From: Oscheius onirici
Lineage: Eukaryota; Nematoda; Chromadorea; Rhabditida; Rhabditidae
NCBI GenBank assembly: GCA_932521025.1
Contig: OW051470.1
Coordinates: forward strand, 3,272,501 to 3,336,500
Length of the DNA: 64,000 nt
Reading direction: 5' to 3'
Of this stretch, positions 1-10,600 are shown piece after piece (positions within the stretch are counted from its first letter, which is position 1; every line of letters starts with the position of its first letter). The notes beneath the pieces were generated by a model. It was not told where the DNA came from, searched no databases, and saw only the letters and a program-made list of their open reading frames with translations. The position numbers were made by a program, and so were the translations under genes.

Positions 1-694
1 ACACAAACTATCATATTGTTTAGAAGGTCGAGTTTGAGGTACGGAACAATCGGATTATGAACAAATTGTTTCCACTGAACACATTCTGAGTGTGTCCAGG
101 ATCAAAAGACCAATTGAAGACAAAATTTTCGAAAATCAAGTTGTGGACTATACTTGGGCAACTCAAGTCGAATTGAGCCATTAGCTCGATACCCAAATAT
201 ATTGTAGACCAGATCACAATTTTATTGGACATTTAGACGTTGGAAAATATCGTCTTCCATCTGAAAACTGTATTCTACGGGGAATGTTGTTGCATCTTTG
301 ACTGTAATTGATTTCAGAGATTAAGCAAAGCCTCAAAATAGCAGGTTTTTCATGATCCCAACTCACATTCAAAGAAGAAAAATCTCAGAGTTGCGTCTAT
401 AAAATTTCAATCGAACGTTTCATTGCTATTGTCCCCGCTGTGTGCAATTCACAGAAGAATCCGCCTGCTTTTTTTTTCGCCGGATCTTGTCGTTCCAGGA
501 AGCACTCGCTTTTTGATAACGGTTTTTCTCAAGCCTCTTCATAAGATTCATTGCGGTCGATGCTCGTGGAAGGGAACAGCAGAAGATAATTCTGGAGTAA
601 AATATGTAAAGACAATTATCACAAAAATGAGCTTGACGGATTATAGATGTGCATGGAATGATAGTAAAATATAACAGGACATGGGAATGATAAA
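1..694. other. no recognisable gene, left edge
   Basis: No open frame here shows a recognisable domain or splice pattern. The stretch lies downstream of the minus-strand PHD/CXXC gene and probably holds its 3' UTR plus intergenic DNA. No clear AATAAA was seen on the minus strand directly after the stop codon. Confidence 0.4.
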
Positions 695-1303
695 TTACTT
701 TACAAGACGACGAGAGGGCACGATGGGCAACTCCATGCAGGGATTTTGGTAGCAAAGAAGGGGCTTATTTGATTTGCACATGGCGCACTTCTTGCAGTGA
801 TATTTCGGATTAGTGAAGCGAAGGCAACCTGGACATTCTCTACAACGAGGACTAGCTGAAAAAGTCGGTGTCATTCAGTAAGCTGGTTTGGTGAAAAGGC
901 GAAACAACAGTGCAAAAAACTGACCTTCTTCTTCCGATTCTTGTTCGCTCTCCTCTTCTTTTTTTATTTTAATATTGCGGTACTTCGGCTTCATAATTAT
1001 CTTCAGCGTGTCATCTTGGACACGGCAGCTTTCACAGTAGTAATTTTGGATCATCGCAGCACCGTCTTTGGTCATCTAGAAACTACATTCAGCGAAAAAA
1101 TAAGAGAACAGCATACGGTAAGGCATCCTCCATGGTACCACTCGTCACACTTATCACAGGCAATTGAAAAACTTCCGTCGTCGCCGGTTCTGCAGCACGG
1201 GTACTTGTAATCGGCGGCCCATCTAAAACTAGCGTGTACAAAATATGAAAGAGAAAACGTACGTACGGTCCTTTTTAACTTCCTTCTTCGGCAATTTACG
1301 CAT
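695..1303 (-). CDS. cfp-1: compact PHD-finger + CXXC zinc-finger protein (CFP1-like)
   Basis: Four exons (1263-1303, 1117-1222, 925-1075, 695-855) join in phase to a 152-aa protein. After a basic N-terminus (MRKLPKKEVKKD) comes a PHD finger, about residues 19-70, with YPCC, CDKCDEWYHGGC and YYCESC. Its tail DDTLKI resembles the end of the CFP1 PHD finger. An acidic KKEEESEQESEEE linker follows, then a CXXC-type finger with spacing CxxCxxC-x9-CxxCxxC-x7-C-x4-C. CFP1 recruits the SET1/COMPASS H3K4 methyltransferase to promoters: its PHD reads H3K4me3 and its CXXC binds CpG DNA. The predicted protein stops straight after the CXXC, whereas vertebrate CFP1 is over 600 aa and has a C-terminal SET1-binding part. 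It is therefore either a shortened paralogue or further exons were missed. The donor in exon 1 (second GTACGT) was chosen because it alone keeps the PHD in frame. Confidence 0.72.
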
Positions 1304-1507
1304 TTATGGCTGAAAACGAAGACTATTGAGACAGGAGAAAGAACTAGGACACCAAAGAGGCAGCAAAAGAATGGGGAGAGGAAAAATTACGAGATATTTA
1401 GAAACATGCAAGAATGCTGCACATTTCAACAGACAGGTACTGTAAATAAAACAATTGCGCGCGTGTTTGAATTTTTGGCTATTTTTCTTTGCGCGTTTCA
1501 ACAACGT

Positions 1508-1909
1508 CAGGCTTGTTGAAAACCTGCGCTGCGGCCAGGTTGGACTTTGCGGCGGGCTAAAAAAATTCATTTCGCATTTTTTTTTGTTTCCAAATACGTC
1601 CCCCGATTAGATTTAGTTTTGTCATCAGAAAAATTAGAAGAAAATCGAAAACTGACAATGAAAATCGAAGAAAACTGCTATTTTTACCGAATTTCGTCAA
1701 AAAACCGCATTTTCTTCTATTTTTGTCGTCAGTTTTCGATTTTCTTCCAATTTTTCTGATGGCAAAACTAAATCTAATCGGGGGACGTATTTGGAAACAA
1801 AAAAAATGCGAAATGATTTTTTTTTAGCCCGCCGCAAAGTCCAACCTGGCCGCAGCGCGGCGCAGCCCAGACCGCAGCGCAGCTCAACAACCCAGAATCA
1901 ACAAGCCTG
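1508..1909. mobile_element. hAT-like MITE (402 bp foldback) with 8-bp target duplication
   Basis: The ends are CAGGCTTGTTGA and its reverse complement TCAACAAGCCTG. Both are flanked by the identical octamer AACAACGT (1500-1507 and 1910-1917). Inside, long inverted arms run from about 1526-1660 and 1715-1860, including GCGCTGCGGCCAGGTTGG and CCAACCTGGCCGCAGCGC. There is no coding capacity. An 8-bp duplication with CAGG-starting inverted ends fits the hAT superfamily; the family assignment is inference. A related end pair occurs at 53172-53448. Confidence 0.82.
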
Positions 1910-2167
1910 AACAACGTGTACACCTGTTTGAATGAGACGTAATGCCGCCCAGTTTCATTATTACAGTATACTACAGTAAACTACAGTAATCGCCTACTGT
2001 ATTCCTCTGGCGAGCATGCTCGCTCGACTCTAAATAGGTAAGTGCTTTTCTCATCGCGAATCTTACCGTTTCTTTATTTTACACTTGAAATAATCCAAAC
2101 TTAGCGAATAAACCAAAAGAAACAAGAGGGGATGATCTGTTTTCCCCAGAAAATCAACTGAAAAATG

Positions 2168-2173
2168 TTTATT
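2168..2173 (-). terminator. poly(A) signal of the Gly/Tyr-rich gene (left copy)
   Basis: AATAAA on the minus strand about 30 nt after the stop codon, conserved in the right copy at 32095-32100. Confidence 0.6.
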
Positions 2174-2201
2174 CACGACCAATACAAATGAGCAGCTAGG
2201 A

Positions 2202-2606
2202 TCAATAACCGTATCCTCCTAAATAGTTTTTTTGACGAAGCTCTTAGAATGTAAACTACCATATCCGTAGGCCAGAGGCTGTGCTCCGTAGTTGAAAGGA
2301 TATCCCCCGAAAAAGTTGGGCTGTCCGTAGAAACCGTTGTAACCATTGTGTCCTGAAAGAAGCAGCTGTCAACTCCCGGTCATACTTACCGTATCCATAG
2401 GCGGGAGCGTAGTGGTTAGGAGCTCCATAATGACCTCCATACTGGGGTGCTCCGTATGAGCCGTAGGAGCCGGGATAGCTTCCTCCGTAGTGATTGTTGA
2501 AGAAGGAAGGAGAATAGTGGTTGTCCGAGTACTTGGAAAGAGCCGGAGCATAGTCAGCAGCGGCAGCTAGACCGAGGAAGAAGACGAGGAGAGCCAAGGA
2601 CTGCAT
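2202..2606 (-). CDS. Gly/Tyr-rich small secreted protein, left copy
   Basis: Three exons (2390-2606, 2260-2352, 2202-2218) encode 108 aa. An N-terminal signal peptide (MQSLALLVFFLGLAAAAD) is followed by a low-complexity chain rich in Gly, Tyr, Pro and Asn, with repeated YGG/YGS/HYG elements and the end YGYGGYGY. The two introns are short (37 and about 41 nt). It is the twin of the gene at 31635-32062 but lacks 9 nt (one GFN unit) and 12 nt (one GHYG unit) in exon 2. Both are frame-keeping losses of repeat units. A TATA-like element lies 30 nt before the ATG. Gly/Tyr-rich secreted peptides in nematodes include cuticle-associated proteins and YGG-type antimicrobial or neuropeptide-like families. 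Which of these applies cannot be told here. Confidence 0.8.
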
Positions 2607-2635
2607 GTTGGTGGGGAAGAGTCAGCCGGACGAGG

Positions 2636-2642
2636 TTTTATA
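2636..2642 (-). promoter_or_regulatory. TATA-like element of left Gly/Tyr-rich gene
   Basis: TATAAAA on the minus strand, 30 nt before the ATG, in sequence conserved with the right copy (31599-31605). Confidence 0.5.
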
Positions 2643-2704
2643 GACGGAAAGTGGGACGAGGAACAATACTGTACGATCGGGAAAAGAAGGAAGCAATGCA
2701 AATG

Positions 2705-2710
2705 TTTATT
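2705..2710 (-). terminator. poly(A) signal of truncated duplicate gene
   Basis: AATAAA on the minus strand, 16-20 nt after the stop codon. The same signal follows the intact copy at 31531-31536. Confidence 0.5.
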
Positions 2711-2725
2711 GACTGGTTAGCTGAC

Positions 2726-3149
2726 TTACTGTTCCTTGTTGGCGATTCGGCTGGCAGCCTTGTTCTTGGCCATTGTGGCAGCGAGCAAGTTGTGTCCTCC
2801 TTCTCCTTGCTTCCTCAGTCGCTTGGCTTCTTCGCTGCCCGCCTTCACACAGAATCCTTCGGCCTTGAGCTTCTCGATCTTCTTGCTCAGTTCTTTCCAC
2901 GAGTTCTCGTCCGCTGACAATCGCTTTTTGATGGCCCACATGTACGATTCCGTCTTGATGGCCAAAAGCAGCACTGTCTGGATGTATTCCTCGTCCAGCG
3001 GACCCTCTCCCGGGTTCAGAAGTTTCTCGACTGCCGACAGCTTGTCCAGAGTGCAGTCCGTCTTCTCCTCCTTCCTCTCCTGATCCTTCGGCGGCACTTC
3101 TCTTCCGGGAGTCTTTGCCGTCTTAACAGACCGATTGGCTGGCAGCTCG
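2726..3149 (-). pseudogene. 5'-truncated copy of the secreted Lys/Glu-rich protein gene
   Basis: This is nearly identical to codons 37-177 of the gene at 30982-31515. It starts abruptly at the duplication breakpoint (ELPANRSVKTAK), so the signal peptide and the CG-KK segment are missing. The sequence directly upstream is unrelated and has an in-frame TAG six codons before the join. The first candidate in-frame start is a GTG (codon for V in REVPPKDQ). The body frame is still open to the stop codon, so the truncation is recent or the frame is still used. A new upstream exon donating a start codon is conceivable (a TTTTTCAG lies near 3200), but I could not build one in frame. Confidence 0.75.
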
Positions 3150-3528
3150 TAGGCAGCTGGGCACTATGGTTTTGCCATTTACCGGGACGTTTAGCCACTG
3201 AAAAACAATGATAAACTGAGAAGGAATGAAATGGCCTCTGAATGGGCAAAACAGATCAAACTCCGAGAATCAAACCACCCTCGGCTGTTTGACAGGACCC
3301 CCCTGCCACCAACGGTGCACAATGTGCTGCGAGATATGCTTGATCAATGGCCAGAACCAAAGACAGGGGCAGGGAAATCTACAGACATTAACCGCTCAGG
3401 GCTGTGCTCAACCCGGTCTAAGTGTAATTTAGCCAAAAGATTGCTCCTACGAAGTCATAAGTCTGCTCAAGGGGGAGTAGGGAGGGAAGGAAAGTGAGAT
3501 TGCTGAAGACGATTCTTCTTGTGAAACA

Positions 3529-4137
3529 TCAATACAAAAGATTCGATAAGGTGGACGAGTGTAAAGATACGTGTTGAACAATTGTGGAACGACCTGAATG
3601 GATAAGAGCACCCAAACTTTCTTCTTCAAGTAGTCGACATATTCTGAAAGCAAACGAGTTCCTAAATCTAGAAGTAGACTTTACGTGACATAGCTTGGGA
3701 AATAGTTTGAAGCGAACAGTCCTACCGTTAGTAGGTCTAAGCACAAATAAGTCAGCCATAGTCGTATAACTCAACCCCTGAATGACCTTTTGGGCAAACA
3801 ATACGTCATAAGTCATTCTTCTAGTGAAGAGCGAAGCTAACTTTAAGTATCGAATGCGAGCTGCATAACTAGGCAATTCCCTATAAGATAAAGTTGGGTT
3901 GTTCTTTAACCACAGAATTCTCGAAAAATCTTTCTGAACTTTTTCTAGGAGATCAGAATCTTTCTTTAAGTTTGGATTCCAATGTATGGAACCAAACTCG
4001 AGCCGAGATCGAACATATGTAATAACCATTTTGGTCAATAGTTTTGGATCGGTAGAAAGAAAGATTCTGAATATCCTATACATAGCTATATTTGCTGATT
4101 TGGTCAAGTGTTCAAATTGGGATGTGGCTAACTTGTT
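3529..4137 (-). mobile_element. non-LTR retrotransposon (LINE) fragment, C-terminal reverse-transcriptase region
   Basis: An open minus-strand frame encodes about 200 aa. It has the hallmark of the RT C-terminus in CR1/Jockey-like LINEs: LLTKMVITYVRSRLEFGS, then IHWNP, then DLLEKVQKDFSRIL, followed by an ELPSYAARIRYLKLASLFTRR segment. No fingers/palm catalytic YxDD motif and no endonuclease are present. The copy is therefore a 5'-truncated relic, the usual fate of LINE insertions. It lies between the truncated duplicate arm and fozi-1. The frame is open for about 600 nt, which suggests moderate age. Confidence 0.8.
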
Positions 4138-4698
4138 CTATTCTGCGGTTTTTTTTCTTTGTTTGTTTTATACCTAGCTGTCACTGCTTCGTCTTTCTAA
4201 AGTTTGTTGGTGTTCTCCTCGCTTTTCCATGCTGTTTCGAGCTAGTGCTACTGGTACAATTCTTTGCTACCGTATTGAAGAACTTCAGTGTTTGCCTTGT
4301 CTTTCTTCTTCAGTCTCTAATTGTTCAATTCGACCAGCAAAGAACCACTGGTTTCCTTCTCACGAGCTTTATTTATCCTTCACAAGACACGAAAATAACT
4401 GACAGAGATAAACCAAAATACGAGATTTGAACGAAAAAAACTGCTATATTAGAATTGGAAAAGGGTTAGAAGGTGGATATAGAAAAGTAGGAAATCGAGA
4501 GGCATTATGCCGGACGAACACGCTGTGGAGCACAGAAACACGATTTGGCTGGGCTAGTGGAGTGGATGGGAGGTGAACCGAAAGAGATAGACCGGACTTG
4601 AACACGGGAGGATACCTGGTCGGCTTTGGGGTTATCTATGAGAGATTGACACTAAACTAACGAGGAAACAGGGGAAAACATCGAGTGACCCGGAATGG
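4138..4698. other. fozi-1 3' flank
   Basis: No gene was recognised. A minus-strand AATAAA (plus TTTATT near 4370) could serve fozi-1, which would give a 3' UTR of about 330 nt. Confidence 0.35.
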
Positions 4699-7600
4699 CT
4701 AGAGAACTGAGACGTCGACCTGCTCTACAAGGTCACGAAGAGAACGAAGGAAGGAGGCGACACGGCGGAAGAATGATTCCGGGGTGAAAATGTCCGATTG
4801 ACGGGGAAGCGGCTCGGCCATAAAGGCCAGAAGAGACATTAGTTCGTCCTGAAAATGGAATTCGAAGAATGAACCAAAATGACGGTACCTTGACATTGAG
4901 TGCCATTTCATTGACAGAGTTCAGTCGGCTTTGACTGTTCTCAAGGAAAGCGGCCACGAGATCATTAGAAGTTTCTTTGAGTTCACAGTCAGCGCGAGTA
5001 TTGTTTTCCTCCAGACGGGCGATTCCGGCCAGAATGGAGACAAAGGGAGCTGAACGAGATTTCGTCACTAATATCTGAAAATATCTCACTCTTGGAAGCA
5101 TTTTCCAACAGAGGGATCAGATCGAAGACCGCAGTAATCTCGCCGTGTTTCTCCTTGATGAGGGCTCCCATGAGAGCCAAAAGAGGTTGTCCAGAAGGCA
5201 GTTTGAACTGACAAATGTCCTCCATCTGACTGACGATGAATCCACGCACGGGACAGGCCAACAGATTGTTCTGTGCTGCCAGAACCAGCTGGACGAGTGC
5301 TTTGAACGTTTCCGAAGTCGAGAGACTCTTGACAGTCTGACTCAACAGCTGAAGCTGCTCGAAGATTACGGTCAGATCTTGATCAAAACGCGACATGTGT
5401 CTCATAATGCAGAGTTTCTCCTCGAGATGTTTCACTTGGGCAAGCTGAAAAATCCGATCACATGACTGTCTTCAACCCAAACATATTAGGATCAGCTACT
5501 CTATTTAATTGCCTACACAACGGAACCTACCGTGGCCAGAAATTGCTCGTCCTCGTTCAATTGAACGGAAGGATTCTGTTCCTGATATTCTTTAATCTTC
5601 TGGGCATCGATTGCCGAAGGGGCGACAGCGATGAGACGGTCGACATTTTCGACAGTCTTCAGAATCGTGTGGTCGATCCTGAAATATATTTGGGTAACTT
5701 CCGGGCATAGATCCTCCGATGTTCAGCGTCACACTCATTCACATGTCGGGCTATTAGCGTCTCTTACCTGTGAACAGCAAAGAGAATTTCAAAGGTCTGG
5801 ATCTGGAGAGCTTCGCGGACAGCTTTGACCTTGGCCTGTTGTTCCAGACTGAGGAAACTGTCCTCCTTCTGCTCAATGACAAGATCCGGAGATTCAATTT
5901 TCTGAAGATCAAGTTACATGAGGCGTTCGGACAAACAGACCTCCAGAACATCTGGCAGACCATTGAAAATGGTGTCCTTGACCTGTTCCCCATTCAGAAT
6001 AGTCCAATTGAGCGGGATGTGATTGTATCTCGGCTGCCAGTTCTCTCCAGGACGAACAGTCTGACTCAGAGAACGGAGACTGCCCGTACTGATGATTGAC
6101 ATCTGTCGACTGCTGCCAGTTGCTGAAACTGTTCTTTTCTTCTGAATCTCTTTCTCACTTACAATTGGCCTGAATGTTCTGCAGCATATCGTCAAGAGAC
6201 GAAGCAGAAGAGACGGCAGCAGCAGACTCTTCCATGGCTTCTGTCTTCATGATGGGAGTCTTCATTCCACTGTTCTGATTGACTGTCAAAGCCGTGTTGT
6301 TATTGAACAGTTGGGGGAAGATTGACAACTGATTGAGACTCTGAGCTTGAGCTGCGAAGAGAGCAGCCTGTTGCTGTTGTTGCTGCTGCTGTTGCGCTGC
6401 AAGAGCCAACAGCTCACTGTCCCGGACAAACGAAGGACGACGAGGTAGACTGCTCGTCTGACTTTGACGGCGCTGAGCAATGTTCTGAGGCGATGAAGGA
6501 CTTCTTGGCGATCCTCTGCCTTGCATAGGTCGACCACGTCCTCGAACTGAAAACAATGGATTTCGATGAGTGAGCTCTTTTCTTGTCATTGCGCAATTTG
6601 ATCTCGAATAGAGAATGTCAGAAAGAGAATGAAGGAAATAATGGACATAAGGATTATGTGGAAAATCTTCCAGGCCAACAGCGGAGATTATAGACACAAA
6701 TGGTAAGGGAAAGGGTAAGCTGAGAGGACTTGGAGCAACTGAACATGCTGCTTTGGGAAGGGAGAGTGTCTGCTTCAAATATGTGTGAACTATTGACGGT
6801 GGTGAGGTTGAGAAACTTTCAATTGACTCTAGCTGGAAGGACACATCAGAGACTGAATGATGGTTTCTCGAATACTTTCGTGAGATTTCTCAACTCTTTG
6901 TTTGGATATCTTGGGATAAAGCCTTTTTGCGGAGTATGGCAGCTGAGTCACCGTGTTCCAGTTCAAAACACATTGTTTCGAAATTGCTTTTCAAATTCAG
7001 ATTAGTGAGTGATTTCCAATCTTTCATGCAGCTCAATTATACTTCATTCCTAATTGTCTGCGGAATCCTCTTCGGATCCCCAATCAGAAAAATCTCACTC
7101 TTTCAAAAAATGTTCAATTCTGTTGAATTTTTACTAGACGCGTGGCTTACCGTTCGGGAAACACATTTTCATGAACTCCTCGACCTGTGGAGCGTAGCGG
7201 TCCATGTACGAGATTGGATCGCCCTGAAAATCAAATTCGGTTACTTCTCTTTCAAAAATGTGTCTAAATTCTATAAGAATGGAATACAACTTACCGCCAG
7301 GCCGTGGAGTGAGACCATATGTGACTTGACATTGTTTTTCGAGTAAGTACTGGTGAAATCGCAAGCGGGACACTGAATGCAGTCGGTTGGGCTAATTGTA
7401 AAGACGAAAAAACCTGGAACATTGGCTTGGCTACATGACACTGTCTAATGTGGCACGGTAGTTTGCTGCTGTGGACGTCTTTCTGGCAAAGGACACAGAA
7501 CTGGAAGGTGCAGGGGTAAGACTGAAAAGAGGAGAAAGTAAAAGTAAAGAACACGCTTGTCTTTCTCATCTTTTATAGGCTAACTTTTACGTAAATGTGC

Positions 7601-10600
7601 TCCGTCATCACCGGCTTTTCTGGTTATTATTAGTAAACGAGCTGGGCGTCATGGATCTAGAAGAATCGCGACCCTCGTCGGATCAGCGACGTCAGTGGAG
7701 ACAAATCCAAATATACCCACCCTCTTTCGCTCAGTCGGTTGTGACTGTTGCTGATGTTGTTGGACGGCTTGTTGAGCCTGCTGGGCCTGTTGCACCACGG
7801 CTGCTCGTTGGGCTGCTGCCTGCAAGTTTTTTTTTAGAGGAAAAGGTTCGTTTGGGTGGAATTCAGATGTGGTTTTTTCTGGAATTTAGTCTTTTGAATT
7901 CTAGGTTTGAGATTCCGGTAATCCGTGTTCATCTTTTCCAGCTTGCCACTTGGAGGCAGTTGTTGGGGGCAGAAATTTCCTGTGTCACAATGAGAAAATT
8001 TACTTTGATCGAATTCTTCAAAACGTTCATCAGAAATCTTGGCTGTTCGCTATCCTGATCCGAACATATAACAATAATAACATATAACAATAGACTGTTA
8101 GATGACTCAAGTTTCGAATGAGGAGTAAAACATTTGGAATGAACTTTTCAATAGCGTACAGAGTCATTTTTACGGGGACAATAACAGATGATTAGAAGTT
8201 GGAAATGCCACAATTGTTGGAAAACTGCGACAGGAGATACTGTAGTTTCGTTTGTTTTGTCTAAAACGGAAAAAAAAATCTACTAACTTAGAACCGACAA
8301 AGGAAACAAGAGGAAAAATTTTGTTGCCATACTGTTTCATCGTTTAAAAAAGGTTCTCCAGAAAGACCCAACTTTTATGTAAATGTGCGCCGTCATCACC
8401 GGCTTACAAGCTTAGCTCATGAGCATGGAAACACTCGGAGTGTTTAGCCTATCTATATTTATCGGAGCTCATGCTTCCACCTTTGATATTAGGCCAGTCT
8501 GTTCTAATCCGGATAGAGACTTACCTGGAGCATTGCTGCCTGCTGCGACTGGAAGAACTGAAGAATAGCCGAGGCGTCTGGCATTGAAAAGAGAGGATTT
8601 TGTATAGGCGGGTCCTGAAAGAGAGATTAATTGATTAAGAGACGTCTCCTACGACCACCCTAAGCGAGAGGTACGGTACATCCCCGTTGATTGAAAAGCG
8701 TCAACAAAACTTTAAGAAGGTTTCAGGTTCTTTCAGTCAAGTTGGTAACAAACCGACGCGTCATAAGAAGACCGCGTGCTTCAAGCTGGAAACACAAACA
8801 AATCGCCGATTACAACATCAAAAGATGAAAGCATACTGTAGCAGTGACTCGTGATTTTCTCCAGACAAAACTAAAAAGGAAAACAGAAGCAGACTGATAA
8901 ACTTATCCTAAATCTGTGTCTGGAGAGACTGGTCAACACGACTGAAGGCAACATGATCATATAGGAAGCCACCGGAAGGCTTACTGTAGTCTACCGAACC
9001 CCTATGTAGTTCACTCGTCTCGTCACAATGACTCAGAAGAAGCCCTTTGTGTGATATTTGGAATTCTATGTTCTGTTTAACTAAGGGCACAAAGAAAATG
9101 GCTAAAGGTCGAGTACGGACGGTGAACTCTTCCCGGAAAGTTGGCTCTAACAGTATTTTTTTCCACTGAAAAATGCACCAGCAAACATACACTTTGTAAG
9201 AGTGGGTGAAGTGAAGATTATGGGACTCTTCTCACCTATAACTTTCTGTCACTTTAAAACACAATAACCTATTTCAGTTGGAACGACTGACAAAGCTATG
9301 GGTAGTCGAGGGAAACTCCGAGCTTGTCTCAATTCTAAAGTTACCTTAATTTCTTCAAAAACCAGACGACTTCGTCGACCAACTTTTCTACCTGATGTTT
9401 ATAGTTTTCTAGTATGCTATTTGCCTCTAATACAGTAGAAGTCAAAGTCTGTAAAAAAAACTCCTTTTTAAAAAAAAGTTTAAAAGTTACTTACTATCTA
9501 ATCCTGACAACGCTTCTTGCTACGACGATTCTCATGGCCATGGACAAACAGACAGAGTCAGTCAAAGACACCATAGCTTTTCAATAGTTTGGCTGTTCCA
9601 ATCAGATGTAACTACACGAGTCAAAGAGAGCATTCACCCCCAAAGAAGATTCAAAAAAGCCCCATTCACCCTTTTATCGGAACACCAGAGGGTCGCGAGA
9701 GATAAAAAGGCAAACTTTGTCTTGAGCTTATTACTCGCCCAAAGAGGATTACCATGATCTGGAGGTCTCTGACAGAAGAGAAGACAGACATGTGCGTCTC
9801 ACATAATAGAGCGAATAGAGTGGAGGAGATCACCTTAGAGCCGGATCTAGACGCATAATCCCGCTAGCCAGGATAAGCAATCAAATGCTCTTTCTCTTAC
9901 CGGAAAGTTTCGTCCGGTCGAGGGTTGGAGGAGCAGATCGCTAAACATGGTCATGGCGACGTCTTATCAGGAAGAGAAGAAGTCAGAAGAAGGGCTTATC
10001 AGGAAAAGGCTGGAGAGATTCTCGGAATCGACACGACTCGCCTGTCAACGAAATTTCAAAAGACTTTGAACAGTTTCGATGTTTTTCCTGGATAGAGGGC
10101 TTACCATGAAAAGACAGTTTCGAATACTCGGCTACCGTAAGCCCTCTTTTAAATGATACGGATCAGTCTGATCAGACTGCCCTTTTACCATGTGTCTAGA
10201 GATCCAACTCGGCAGAAAATTGCAAATTTTGCCCAAAAAACATTCTCATCTTTGCTGTAGCTACTATTCAAAAGAAGATTTGGATCAGAGATCCCAAAGA
10301 GAGAAGAGAAACAACTTGTGTGTTACCAGAAAGAGACGAACCCCGATAAATGTTATGTTTGGTCGCGGAAAGAGAGGACACGCGACCCAATAGATCCCTC
10401 TCAGCTCTCTGTCTAGCTATAAGGCTAATCTTGTTTGACCACTGTTCTTTCCAGAAGAGGTAGTGCGGCTCTTATCTGTTTTATTTCTTCCAGCTTAGAG
10501 TCTTTCGCTCGTAAACTGATCCATTGGGAAATGGACTGTCGTGATACTGACTCACTCTACCCTTTCTTTCGGCACAAATTATAAAAAGGGCAACCAGATT

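Larger units (their letters stand above)
2162..3150 (-). repeat. left arm of 1-kb inverted duplication
   Basis: The reverse complement of this segment matches 31091-32106 almost base for base. The match covers two genes, the spacer between them, a TATA-like element and poly(A) signals. It stops at AATAAACATTTT on one side and at ACGAGCTGCC on the other, where the two flanks diverge at once. Three indels lie within coding or intronic parts; the two coding ones (9 and 12 nt) keep frame. The arms lie about 28 kb apart in opposite orientation. Confidence 0.93.

Noticed and set aside
3231-3497. 88-codon plus-strand frame near the LINE fragment
   Set aside because: No recognisable domain and overlaps unrelated flank; could be repeat debris but not supportable as a gene.
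7134-7373. Continuous minus frame across the second fozi-1 zinc finger exon
   Set aside because: It is out of frame with the C2H2 motif; splicing at TTCAG restores the finger CPACDF...HMVSLH.
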